NCBI GenBank assembly: GCA_949316495.1
Contig: OX439002.1
Span: 12,704,001 to 12,768,000 of the forward strand
Source of the DNA: Amphiduros pacificus
Lineage: Eukaryota; Annelida; Polychaeta; Phyllodocida; Hesionidae
DNA length: 64,000 bases
Direction of reading: 5' to 3'
Under the pieces are notes generated by a model. That model had not been told where the DNA came from. It ran no database searches and worked only from the letters and a program-made list of their open reading frames with translations. Both the position numbers and the translations under genes were made by a program. Positions 22,528 through 31,585 of the stretch are shown here, in pieces; the first letter of the stretch is position 1; every line of letters begins with the position of its first letter.

Positions 22528-24327
22528 AAGATAACACCCAACAAACTGAGCATGCTGAGTGATGATTCACTGTGTAACCATCTTACCACCAGATGGCAGT
22601 AAGCATTGGTCTCAATTTCCTGTTGGTATTTCACAATAGGAATGTACAGAACATTTGATGATGACTTCCTGTTTGTGTGAGTATTGCACCATGCCACTGT
22701 GGCCACCATATGTATGTGGAGTGCTGCCCTGTCATACAGGGTGAGCCGTGGCCTGGTGGTTTGCGTCTTAGACTCTTCCTCAGAGCCAGAAGCTGATCGG
22801 AAGCCTCCTGGATGGCTGGGGTTTCTGCCTCAGTCTCCAGGTGCCACCAGACTAACCCGATACTCACCTTTTGGTCTTGGAAACATTGAGATAGGACAGA
22901 CTTTTATGTCAGTGGCGACAATTTCATCATTCATCTGTCTTTAACACCAAACTCTACACCACGTCTTGGGAACATTAAAGTTTAAAAAGGCCAAATAATT
23001 TGAAATTGGTTTCTTTAGACAGCCACAAGATTTTTATTCCTTTTGCCAATTTATTTTAGAGAGGCTTCTAAGCTTGTGCATATTTGTTCCTGGCCTGGTG
23101 GTAGAGTGTAGGAGCAATCTGTTCCTTTTTCATCACCAGGGGATCAGTGTGATAGATATAATGATAAGTATAAAAAAATATGATAATGCTGTGGAATTTT
23201 ATATCAAGTATTAGTTTTACATAAATGATAATGATTTGTGCAGAAAAACTATTTTTTCCAAACCTGGTAGAAGGGCAAGGAAACTGTGTGTTCTTCCTAT
23301 TTTTCACCACCAGGGGAATTGGCAGTATATGTATTCCATAGGGGTAAATAATGTGTGTTGAAAGAGAATATATTGAAATTTATTATACATTTCCTCTTAA
23401 TTTTTGCCACCTATTACTACATCCATGAATATTAAAAGTCCACACTCTGCATAAGCCGACTTTAGATTTAGAGTTCAAAGTGTCATAACTTGTTATCACT
23501 CTATGTCTTCATTTTCGAAACTTGTGTAATATTGTGTATATTGTTTGTTTTATTATACATTAAGCTAGATACTTCACTTTGTGTGTTTAAAGTCAGCCAA
23601 TAAAATACAGGGGCCCACCACTACCAACTTCGTTAAAAATTGAGATAGAGATGTGAAACTTGGGCAGAGTATGTTATAGAATATTGTGAACAACATTTTT
23701 TTCCAATATGCATTTTTAGTATTTTATAGAAGGAAATATTTAAAAAAATACCAGCCAGCTACACTTTGGGATTTTGGCTGTCAGCTGTTATTTTTTACCA
23801 GCTGGGAAAGTTACCAGCTCAGAATTTGTGTGGAATTAACAGCTGTTAACTTTGTTTGTGGATGTTTGTCAATGCCAAATTTCTTTTAACAGCTGGGAAT
23901 GAGCCAATTTCTTTAATAAATAATTAAATGTTAAAAACATATAATTACAGTAGAAATATCATTAGGCTTGAACAATCTTTGTCAAATAGTGTTCATACAA
24001 TATAATATATTTTTTATTTTGCAGTTTTCAATGGCGAAATTGCCAGTTGGTGTCAAAATCTAAATACTTTACCAGCCAGCCAATTAAATTCATCAGTCTG
24101 TCAGCTAGGCCATTTTGAAATGTCAAATGTATTTTGAGCCAGCTGATTCATACAAATAAAAGTTCCCAGCTGGTAAACATACCAGCTGGAAATGAAATTC
24201 ATTAGTTACAAGCTGCCAGCCAGAAAAGTGTGCATATTGGCTCTTTTTGCATATCATATAGTGGTGGGCCCCTGAAAATAGTTTTGAGTTCTGATTAACA
24301 GCAATTAGTGCAAACATTTAGATTGTT
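22528..24327 (+). repeat. Tandem array unit 2 (about 1.13 kb plus a hAT-like insertion)
   Basis: Runs from AAGATAACACCCAACAAACT to GCAAACATTTAGATTGTT. It is the most complete unit and shows the uninterrupted sites for the three top-level insertions in unit 1: near 23224 (TA element), near 23417 (LINE nest) and near 23500 (CCCAGCAAACA element). It contains the tRNA-like stretch at about 22741-22775. The only insertion is at 23608-24274. Confidence 0.85.
23608..24274. mobile_element. hAT-like non-autonomous DNA element, 667 bp
   Basis: Starts CAGGGGCCCACCACTA and ends in the exact complement TAGTGGTGGGCCCCTG. AAAATA flanks both sides (23602-23607 and 24275-24280). Units 1 and 3 have the intact site CCAATAAAATAGTTTTGA, confirming a 6-bp duplication. 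CAGGGG ends suit hAT; most hAT duplications are 8 bp, though 5- and 6-bp groups are known. The interior is rich in CCAGCTG/CAGCTGG motifs and has no transposase. Confidence 0.8.
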
Positions 24328-25048
24328 GGGATTTATAACACCCAGCAGCAAACTGAGTGATGATTCACTGTGTAACCATCTTACCACCAGATGGCAGTAC
24401 GCATTGGTCTCAATTTCATGTTGGTATTTCACAATAGAAATGTACAGAACATTTGATGATGACTTCCTGTTTGTGTGAGTATTGCACCATGCCACTGTGG
24501 CCACCATATGTATGTGGAGTGCTGCCCTGTCATACAGGGTGAGCCGTGGCCTGGTGGTTTGCGTCTTAGACTCTTCCTCAGAGCCAGAAGCTGATCGGAA
24601 GCCTCCTGGATGGCTGGGGTTTCTGCTTCAGTCTCCAGGTGCCACCAGACTAACCCGATACTCACCTTTTGATCTTGGAAACATTGAGGTAGCCAGTGGC
24701 AACTTACAAATAATGTCTGTTGAAATGAATTTCAAAGTGAATAAATTAATATTTACTATACATTTCCTCTTAATTTTTGCCACTTATTATAAGAATTGTA
24801 TTACATCCATGAATATTGAAAATCCACTCTCTGCATAAGCCGACTTTACATTTTATCATGTTTATACTAGTTCAAAGTGTCATAACTTATTATTCTCTGT
24901 CTTCATCTTAGAAATTTGTGTAATATTGTGTGTAATGTTTGATTTATTATACATTGAGCCGGATACTTCACTTTGTGTGTTTGAAGTTAGCCAATAAAAT
25001 AGTTTTGAATTCTGATTAACAGCAATTAGTGCAAACATTTAGATTGTT
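24328..25048 (+). repeat. Tandem array unit 3 (internally deleted, about 0.72 kb)
   Basis: Begins GGGATTTATAACACCCAGCA (a variant of the unit start) and ends GCAAACATTTAGATTGTT. It lacks roughly 0.4 kb between about 24688 and 24755 relative to unit 2 and is more diverged than units 1 and 2. It preserves the empty site for the hAT-like insertion near 25000. Confidence 0.8.
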
Positions 25049-25085
25049 CAGTATCAGTATCAGTATCAGTTTAATGGACTTTTAA

Positions 25086-27960
25086 TCAGTCATATGACTG
25101 TTTCCCACTGGTGTGGGCTGCCCATATCTTTATCCAATTTCTGTCTATTCTCTTCTTGACACAATCTATTGTCTCTGCATTTACCACTTCCTCTGGTAGC
25201 TTATTCCAGTCATTTATTACCCGTTGGGTAAAGAAGCTCTGTCTCAATTTGGTCCTAACTCTTGGTTTCTCGAGTTTGTATTTGTGTCCTCTTCTATTTG
25301 GATTACATGTGAAAAGCTTCTCTGCCTCTAACCCTTCTTTACCTGATAGGATCTTATAAGTCTCAATGAGGTCTCCTCTGAGACGTCGTTCTCTGAGGGT
25401 AGGCATATTCAGCTTCTTTAATCTCTCTTCATACGTAAGGTTATGGTAACCCCCAACCAGCTTGGTGGCTCTCCTTTGTACATCTTCTAGTACTTTTATG
25501 TCCTTTACTAAGTACGGTGACCAAGCCTGCACTGAGTATTCCAAATGAGGTCTAATGTAGGTCCCAAATATTATTTGAAACCCCTCTTTATCAAGTTTGC
25601 CAAAGCAGTTTTTAATGCTCCTGAGTATAAAACTTGCTCTGTGTGCTGCAGCTGCACACTGTCGGCTACATTTCATGTCTGCTGTAAGCCATACTCCAAG
25701 ATCTTTCTCCTCTTCAACTGCTTTTACTTCATGTAGCTCACTTCCTCTTCTCATATAGTACTTCCTCCTATTGTTTTGCTTTCCAGAGTGCATAGCCTTG
25801 CATTTCTCCACATTGAATTTGAGAAGCATTTTCTCCCCAGTCGCACATTTTGTAAATATCCTCTTGTAAAGAGTCTCTATCATTGTCATTCTGTACTCTT
25901 CTCAACATCTTTGTGTCATCCGCAAAAAGCTTAATAAGGCTGCTTATTCCCTCTGGTACATCATTAATATACATAATGAATAGTATCGGTCCTATGACCG
26001 AACCTTGTGGTACTCCACTTGTCACTCTGGTCCAGTCAGAGTATTCTCCTCTCACTCCAACTCTCATTGATCGGCCTGTTAAGAATGACTCTATCCATCT
26101 CCACAGCCTGCCGCGTATTCCATACCCACGAAGTTTAGTGAGCAGTCTTTGAATCGGTACTGAATCAAATGCTTTACTATAGTCTAAGTAGATAGTATCA
26201 ATCCCATATCCTTCGTCAATTGATTCGGTCCAGTACTCTAGTGTCTCAAGTAGGTTTGTCAAGCAGGACTTGCCTTCCATAAAACCATGTTGGTCTGCAG
26301 TGAACAACTTATTCACATCCATATGGTGTATTATCTTTCCTCTTATTAGTTTCTCAAGCACTTTGCAGACCACTGAAGTCAAACTTACTGGTCTATAGTT
26401 CCCAGGTTTTTTCCTGGCACCTTTCTTGAAAATCGGGCATACATTTGCCCTTTTCCAGTCCTGTGGTAGATGCCCTTCATCCAATGATTTCCTATATATT
26501 ATGTACAGTGGTACTTTAAGCTCTTCAGCACATCTTTTCAGTACCATAGGACTTATTTCATCTGGTCCACTGGCCTTTTCTTCTTGCAGCTTACATAAGT
26601 ACTTGTACACATCCTCTTCGTCAAATTCTATGTCTATTTCATAGTTTTCTTCTACTCTGCTTTCAAATTCTGGCATATGGTCTATATCCTCCTCTGTGAA
26701 CACAGATTTGAAGAAATCACATAACGTCTCAGCAATCTCTAAATCATTCTCGGTGCTGGTTCCGTCTTTTTTCTCCAATTGTGTCACCTCTACCTTAACT
26801 TTTGTCCTTTCTCTCATGTAACCATGGAACCTCTTAGGATTGTCTTTGAACCCTTTTATAAGCTCTTTCTCATACTTCTTTTGCATGGTTTTAAACATGC
26901 TCTCAGACTTGTTTCTCTGCTTTCTATATTTGTGATACTCTTTCAGTCTGCCCGTAGTTACATATCTCTGGAATAACTTGTATTTCGTTCGCACAGACCT
27001 TGTGCATCTTGTTGTTTGCCATCTAGCTTTTGGGCATTCCTTTTTCTGTTTTTTGAACGGTACATTCTCCTCTATTACTTTGTTAACTTTTTCCTTGAAA
27101 TACTGCCAACTATCCTCTATGTCTTTTGACTCCAGCTCCTCCTTCCAGTTCACCTCTCCTAGTTGTTGTTTCATCTTAGTATAATCTCCTGTCCAGTAAT
27201 TCCTCCTTTGCTGTTCTGATACACTGCTTCTAATTTCATTGTATGTGATAAATGCCCACACCATCCCAAGGTGATCACTTTTGCCGAGGGGGGCAACCGT
27301 CCCTAGATTGTCTATCATATACTCTTCGTTTGTAAACACCAGATCCAGTGTTGATGGTTCCTGACCATGTCTATACCGTGTCGGAAAATCAACATGTTGG
27401 CATAGGTATAGGTCATTTACGGTATCAAAGAACTTTGTTGGGAGATTCTCTTCTCCTCCCTTCACATTGAAGGCTTTCCAATCTATTTCTGGAAAATTGA
27501 AATCTCCAAATATCATGTAGTGTGATACATCCCTTATCTGCATTGCTTTCTTCATCAGTTCCATGAGCTTTAGTTGGTTTTCTTGGCAGGAACTTGGACT
27601 CTTGTATATCACTCCGACTAACAATTTGTCTTTATTGTTTAACTTAACTGTTCCCCAGACTGAAGACTCAAACTCTGTTTTTGTGAGCTCATCACATGGA
27701 GTGTAATCTATGCTCTTGTGAATGTACAGCAATGCACCTCTTCCTCGATCGTCTCTGTAAGGTGTATATCCCTGTATATTTATCTCTGCATCACTTCTTC
27801 CCATGGTACAGGCTTCAGTTATGCCTATAATCTTGGGCTTCCATAAGTCTACTGCTTCCTTGAACTCCGATAACTTGTTGTTTATGCTTTGTGCATTTGC
27901 ATAGTAGCAGTTTAACACATAATCACTGACATTGTCCATTGTAGCTTTCTGATTTGTCAT
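25086..27960 (-). CDS. CR1-like LINE ORF2 (endonuclease and reverse transcriptase), one frameshift
   Basis: Two overlapping minus frames, 27960-25768 and 25889-25086, form one polyprotein of roughly 950 aa. The first carries the AP-type endonuclease (near the N-terminus: NCYYANAQS, later FGDFNFPEIDW, KSDHLGMVW) and the reverse transcriptase (NYRPVSLTSVVCKVLEK, YLDYSKAFDSVP, SGVPQGSVIGPILF, LFADDTKML with both catalytic aspartates). The second carries the C-terminal domain (DLGVWLTADMK, RPHLEYSVQAWSP, RATKLVGGYHN, INDWNKLPEEVVNAE). The frame changes near 25845 in a run of A after GACTGGGGAG, most simply a 1-base loss. The rest looks undamaged, so the copy is probably young. Confidence 0.88.
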
Positions 27961-28083
27961 AATTCCATCCTTTTGTCTAGTTCCTGACTCTAGTCTTTGC
28001 GAGGGGTCCTGCCTCTCCCCCTTCCTGTTGGACCTAAAGGGACCGCACTCTGGGCTCTGTTTGGTGTCTTCACTGATCTGTTC

Positions 28084-28809
28084 TCAACCTTCTCCTTCCT
28101 TTTCCCTGCTTTCGGCTACATTATATATCATCAGGTTCTTTACTCTTTTCTCACGCTCTTTTTCTTCCTCTCTAGCATCCTGTATTTTCATCTCAATTAC
28201 TCTATCCATTGTATCATCCATTTCCTGTAATCTCTTTTCAATTTTCCCCACCGATTTGTCTGTTTCCTTTTTAGAATCCTGCACTTGTTGATCCAGCTCA
28301 TCAATTTTCTTCATAGTTTCCTCCTTCACTTTTGCAATTCCCTCATCAAGAGCTTCTATTTTCCTCTTCTCTTCATCTTGCCTTTTTTCCACTTCTACCA
28401 CTTTTTCTTCAGTTTCCTTTTGTTTAGCCTCAGTGGTTTCAACTGCTTTTTCCACTACTTCCATTCTTGCTTCCATATCATGCTGTTTGTCTTTCACTTC
28501 TCTCATAAACTTTAGTGTGGTCATTACTGTGGGGTCACATCTGTCGCAGAACCATTTAACATTGGCACTTTTCCCCAATACTTTGTAGTCACTGTCTGCT
28601 AGGTTCAAACATTTTACATGTTGCGTCACACTGCACCATCCACACTCCAGTGCCTTATCTCTATCACCTACTGTCTTTTCACATATATTGCACTTTTCCT
28701 TTCCATGTGGTGACCCTTTATCACCCACCTGTTCAACATTCTGTTGGGTCTTTTCTTGCCTTGCCTTTGATCTAGAATCACCACCACCCGTCATGTTTAC
28801 TCTATACAA
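28084..28809 (-). CDS. CR1-like LINE ORF1 (PHD finger and coiled coil)
   Basis: 241 codons. Residues about 39-90 form a PHD zinc finger with all eight ligands in C4HC3 order (CNIC, CGWC, QHVKC, WFCDRC). A long charged heptad-rich coiled coil follows (about residues 98-225), ending NLMIYNVAESREKEGEG. ORF1 of CR1 elements commonly combines a PHD finger with coiled coil and binds the element RNA. The product is shorter than expected: the NLMIYNV segment normally starts a further C-terminal domain, and a Gly/Arg-rich tail lies in another frame before ORF2 (28060-27990). An internal deletion at the ORF1 3' end is therefore likely. Confidence 0.8.
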   Translation of the reverse strand: MYRVNMTGGGDSRSKARQEKTQQNVEQVGDKGSPHGKEKCNICEKTVGDRDKALECGWCSVTQHVKCLNLADSDYKVLGKSANVKWFCDRCDPTVMTTLKFMREVKDKQHDMEARMEVVEKAVETTEAKQKETEEKVVEVEKRQDEEKRKIEALDEGIAKVKEETMKKIDELDQQVQDSKKETDKSVGKIEKRLQEMDDTMDRVIEMKIQDAREEEKEREKRVKNLMIYNVAESREKEGEG

Positions 28810-28823
28810 CCTTATCTTACCTT

Positions 28824-29318
28824 AAGATAACACCCAACAAACTGAGCATGCTGAGTGATGATTCACTGTGAAACCATCTTACCACCAGATGGCAGTACGC
28901 ATTGGTCTCAATTTCATGTTGGTATTTCACAATAGGAATGTACAGAACATTTGATGATGACTTCCTGTTTGTGTGTAGAGCTTACCAACCTCCAATCAGG
29001 CCAAGTCCAGATGGATCGCACAGATTTATCTGCCGCTAGATGGAGTTGGCTGGTACACCGGCTAGTTTGTGTGAGTATTGCACCATGCCACTGTGGCCAC
29101 CATATGTATGTGGAGTGCTGCCCTGTCAGACAGGGTGAGCCGTGGCCCGGTGGTTTGCGTCTTAGACTCTTCCTCAGAGCCAGAAGCTGATCGGAAGCCT
29201 CCTGGATGGCTGGGGTTTCTGCCTCAGTCTCCAGGTGCCACCAGACTAACCCGATACTCACCTTTTGATCTTGGAAACACTAAAATAGGACAGACTTTTA
29301 TGTCAGTGGCAACAGTTT
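28824..29318 (+). repeat. Tandem array unit 4 (partial)
   Basis: Begins AAGATAACACCCAACAAACT and follows unit 2 to about AGACTTTTATGTCAGTGGCA, then diverges. It differs from the other units by an extra 89 bp at 28976-29064. Sequence right of it (29600-29700) matches the left flank of unit 1 (15270-15320, CCAATTGCTTGCCACCAGAT), so the array has related flanks on both sides. Confidence 0.8.
28976..29064. mobile_element. 89-bp insertion with 9-bp duplication in unit 4
   Basis: Units 1-3 read CTTCCTGTTTGTGTGAGTAT. Unit 4 has 89 extra bases between two copies of GTTTGTGTG (28967-28975 and 29065-29073). The insert begins TAGAGCTTACC and ends GGTACACCGGCTA, only weakly inverted. A 9-bp duplication suits a Mutator-like or short retroposed insert. 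It could instead be the ancestral state, lost in units 1-3 by recombination between the 9-bp repeats. Confidence 0.55.
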
Positions 29319-29483
29319 AACTGTTGGGGTATCAATAATATTTAAACTATTCTTCTGTCTTTTACACATATGCACACAGAATTTCAACAACCAATTTTTT
29401 GGTGACAAATGTATGGTTTTTTTGTGTGAAATGTATATACCTCTTTATATATTGAATTTTAATTATTTTGGGATTATTGTAGC

Positions 29484-29625
29484 CTCATCTAACAAAACAA
29501 AATTTTAAAAAAATACATTTTTGTTTAAAACATGGAAGGATGATGAAAAGTGAAGAATGACAACTTGTATTGTTTTTGGAAAAAGAAATCATTTTTTAAG
29601 AAATTACAAATTGTAAGAACCAATT
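29484..29625 (+). repeat. Dispersed repeat, uninterrupted copy (partner of the split copy at 29990-31735)
   Basis: Contains CTCATCTAACAAAACAAAAT, then AACATGGAAGGATGATGAAA, AGTGAAGAATGACA and TAAGAACCAATT. The same order is found split around the Mutator-like element: TTCATCTAACAAAACAAAAT at 29993 and AATATGGAAGGATGATAAAA at 31613. It provides the approximate empty site for that element. Confidence 0.6.
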
Positions 29626-29779
29626 GCTTGCCACCAGATGTCAGTTAAAGTTCTGTTCCTCATGTGTCATTCGGTTTGTTTGGGGTTTTACACTGGTCAC
29701 TTTCATCAATGTTTCAATGATTTTGTAATGAGACCTACTTGCAGCAAATATAGTGCTGTCTCACTGAATTGTCATGTCA

Positions 29780-29992
29780 CAGGTCCTTGACATGACAACC
29801 CACCCGGTCACAGATTTACAAGGACAATGGGTTAACCCTTTGGGCATGGGCCCCAGCACATATGGGAAATTGTATCATGAATTCAATCCTGGCATGGCCG
29901 GGAATCGAACCCATGACCTTTGGATCTCCAGAGGACCTGGTGCTAATAAGCTGGCGCTCTATCCAACTGTGCCACGGCCTGTGGCCTTAAGC
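29780..29992 (-). mobile_element. tRNA-derived SINE
   Basis: Read on the minus strand, the head is tRNA-like: GGCCGTGGCACAGTTGGATA, with the A box TGGCACAGTTGG (29963-29974) and the B box GGTTCGATTCC (29901-29911) correctly spaced for an internal RNA polymerase III promoter. A stem-like GAGCGCCAGC and a clear T-arm region follow. The tRNA-unrelated body continues past GGATTGAATTCATGAT to the GACATGAC region near 29780. The 3' limit and tail are unclear. The cloverleaf is not intact, so it is not a functional tRNA gene. The body family was not identified. Confidence 0.8.
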
Positions 29993-30017
29993 TTCATCTA
30001 ACAAAACAAAATTCTAT

Positions 30018-31575
30018 TAGTGTTCTCCAATCACCACAAAGCCCAGATTGGTGATCTGGAGAGGTCTGAGTTTATTGCTTTTTGTGTCGATTCCCATTTT
30101 CATGAGATTTTTTAAATACCCAACTATTTTAGTGATAATTCATATTTTATGTATTATATAATATAAAATCTCCCAAAAAAGCTTGATTACTCTTTGGATG
30201 ACATTAAATAAAACAAGTGTTGATTTTAAAAATCAAGCTCGCGTAAGTTTGCAAAATCCCAAGGCAAAATCTTCTTACTCTACTTTGCACTCACAAATCA
30301 ATTCTCAAACAAACGCGACATCTGACGGTGTAAGCAGAATTATTTAGCCAAAACATGGCCGCCATGGACCGATAATCGGGGTAGGCTCCATAGACTTATG
30401 GCTTAATCATCTTGAAACCTCGAACATCTAGCCCTAAAGGCAAAACAAACGTGAGAGAAAAATATAAATACTTGATATCAGTCGCCAACTACAAAAACTG
30501 AGTCAAACCCATTTAATTTGGTCGTTTAAATGGGTTTACCTGATTTTATGCAGTTGGCGACTTTCAACTCCACTAGAGCTCGATCAACTCCACCAAACTA
30601 TTCTATGGTTGAAATATAAGAGACCCTGCATGTTCCACAAACCCCTCCAGGTCAATTATACCTCAGTGATGCGTGTATTGATGCGATTTCGAATGAATAC
30701 GAGCATGCCGATTATTTGTAACGTACTGATTAGTTGGAACTATTTTGCGTCGGCCATCTTTAGACTGGTCCCCCATCGAGTGTCAAGAACATCGTGTATA
30801 TACACAGATGGCGGCAACCAGTCTATGGCTGTACGCGCCATTTTCGGGTCACGTGACGGGGTCAAATGAGGTGCGCTTTGTTTACAAATGTTTTTAACGA
30901 TAAATATCTTGTTTCATGTATCATTTTTTTAAAAATACAGTAGTTGTCTGAGGTATAAAAACAAAACATGCCTCGTCGGGTCAGCTGTGTGAGCGGATTC
31001 AGTTCGTTGGTGATGGCGGACGGATACCCTTCGCCTTCGGCTCAGGGTATCCTTCCGCAATCACCAACTCACTGAATCCGCTCACCCAGCTTCCCGACTC
31101 GGTATGTTTTGTTATAGTATCTGGGCTTTCTTAGGCTGTACTCGATTGGCACCCGCCGTCTAGCCAGCAGAGAGAGCAGCAGATTGCCGGATCCTGCATT
31201 TTGTCCCGCCGAATTCTAGTGAAGTAAAAAGTTGCCAGCTGCAAAAACTGTGGTAAACGCGTTTAAACATCAAAACTGCCGTTCAAACGGGTTTGACTCA
31301 GTTTTTGCAGCTGGCGATTATTATCAAGTATTTATATTTTCTTTATCTAATGTTATCCAAGGAATAATCAAGCTTTTTGTGAGATTTTAGACTTAATCAT
31401 ACATAAAATATGAATTACCACTAAAACAGTTGGGTATTTAAAAAATCACATCTAAACGAGATAATGCAGGAAAAGCAAAAATCTCAGACCTCTCCAGATC
31501 ACCTATCTGGGCTTTGCCGATTGGTGATTGGAGAACACTAGGGCTTTCTGGAATGGTGATTGGAGAACGCTATTT
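30018..31575. mobile_element. Non-autonomous Mutator-like element (MULE) with long TIRs
   Basis: Left terminus TAGTGTTCTCCAATCACC and right end the complement (GGTGATTGGAGAACGCTA), with inverted arms continuing about 250 bp: CCCAGAT.GGTGATCTGG, AATACCCAACT.TTTTAGTG, AATCAAGCTT, and a CAAAAACTGAGTCAAACCC block. A 10-bp duplication AAAATTCTAT flanks it (30008-30017 and 31576-31585). Long TIRs plus a 9-11 bp duplication define Mutator-like elements. The right end carries a second nested terminus 38 bp inside. No transposase is present. The CpG-rich core (30300-31200) holds a hairpin at 30963-31110. Confidence 0.82.
30963..31110. repeat. Hairpin foldback inside the Mutator-like element
   Basis: Two arms of about 70 bp: AAAACATGCCTCGTCGGGTC ... 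GAGCGGATTCAG ... GGTGAT ... GGATACCC, and the complement GGGTATCC ... ATCACC ... CTGAATCCGCTC ... GACTCGGTATGTTTT, separated by a few bases. It looks like a complete small foldback or MITE inserted in the core. Flanking AAAAC/GTTTT may be part of the arms, so no target duplication is claimed. Confidence 0.65.
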
Positions 31576-31585
31576 AAAATTCTAT

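Larger units (their letters stand above)
25049..28823 (-). mobile_element. Nearly full-length CR1-like LINE
   Basis: 3.78 kb in minus orientation, inserted where units 1 and 2 join without a gap (GATTGTT then AAGATAAC, 22521-22535). The 3' end at the left finishes in (ATACTG)n on the minus strand, a short terminal tandem repeat as in CR1-type LINEs. It encodes ORF1 with a PHD finger and coiled coil, and ORF2 with an AP-type endonuclease and reverse transcriptase. The 5' end begins only a few bases before ORF1, so the 5' UTR is missing or very short. At most a 2-bp (TT) duplication is visible, usual for CR1. One frameshift in ORF2 makes this copy inactive as it stands. Confidence 0.88.

Noticed and set aside
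22741-22775. tRNA gene within the array units
   Set aside because: Only an A-box-like stretch (TGGCCTGGTGG) is present; no matching B box or cloverleaf.
29880-29992. Functional tRNA gene on the minus strand
   Set aside because: A and B boxes are good but the stems do not close into a full cloverleaf, and a long unrelated body follows; it is a SINE head.
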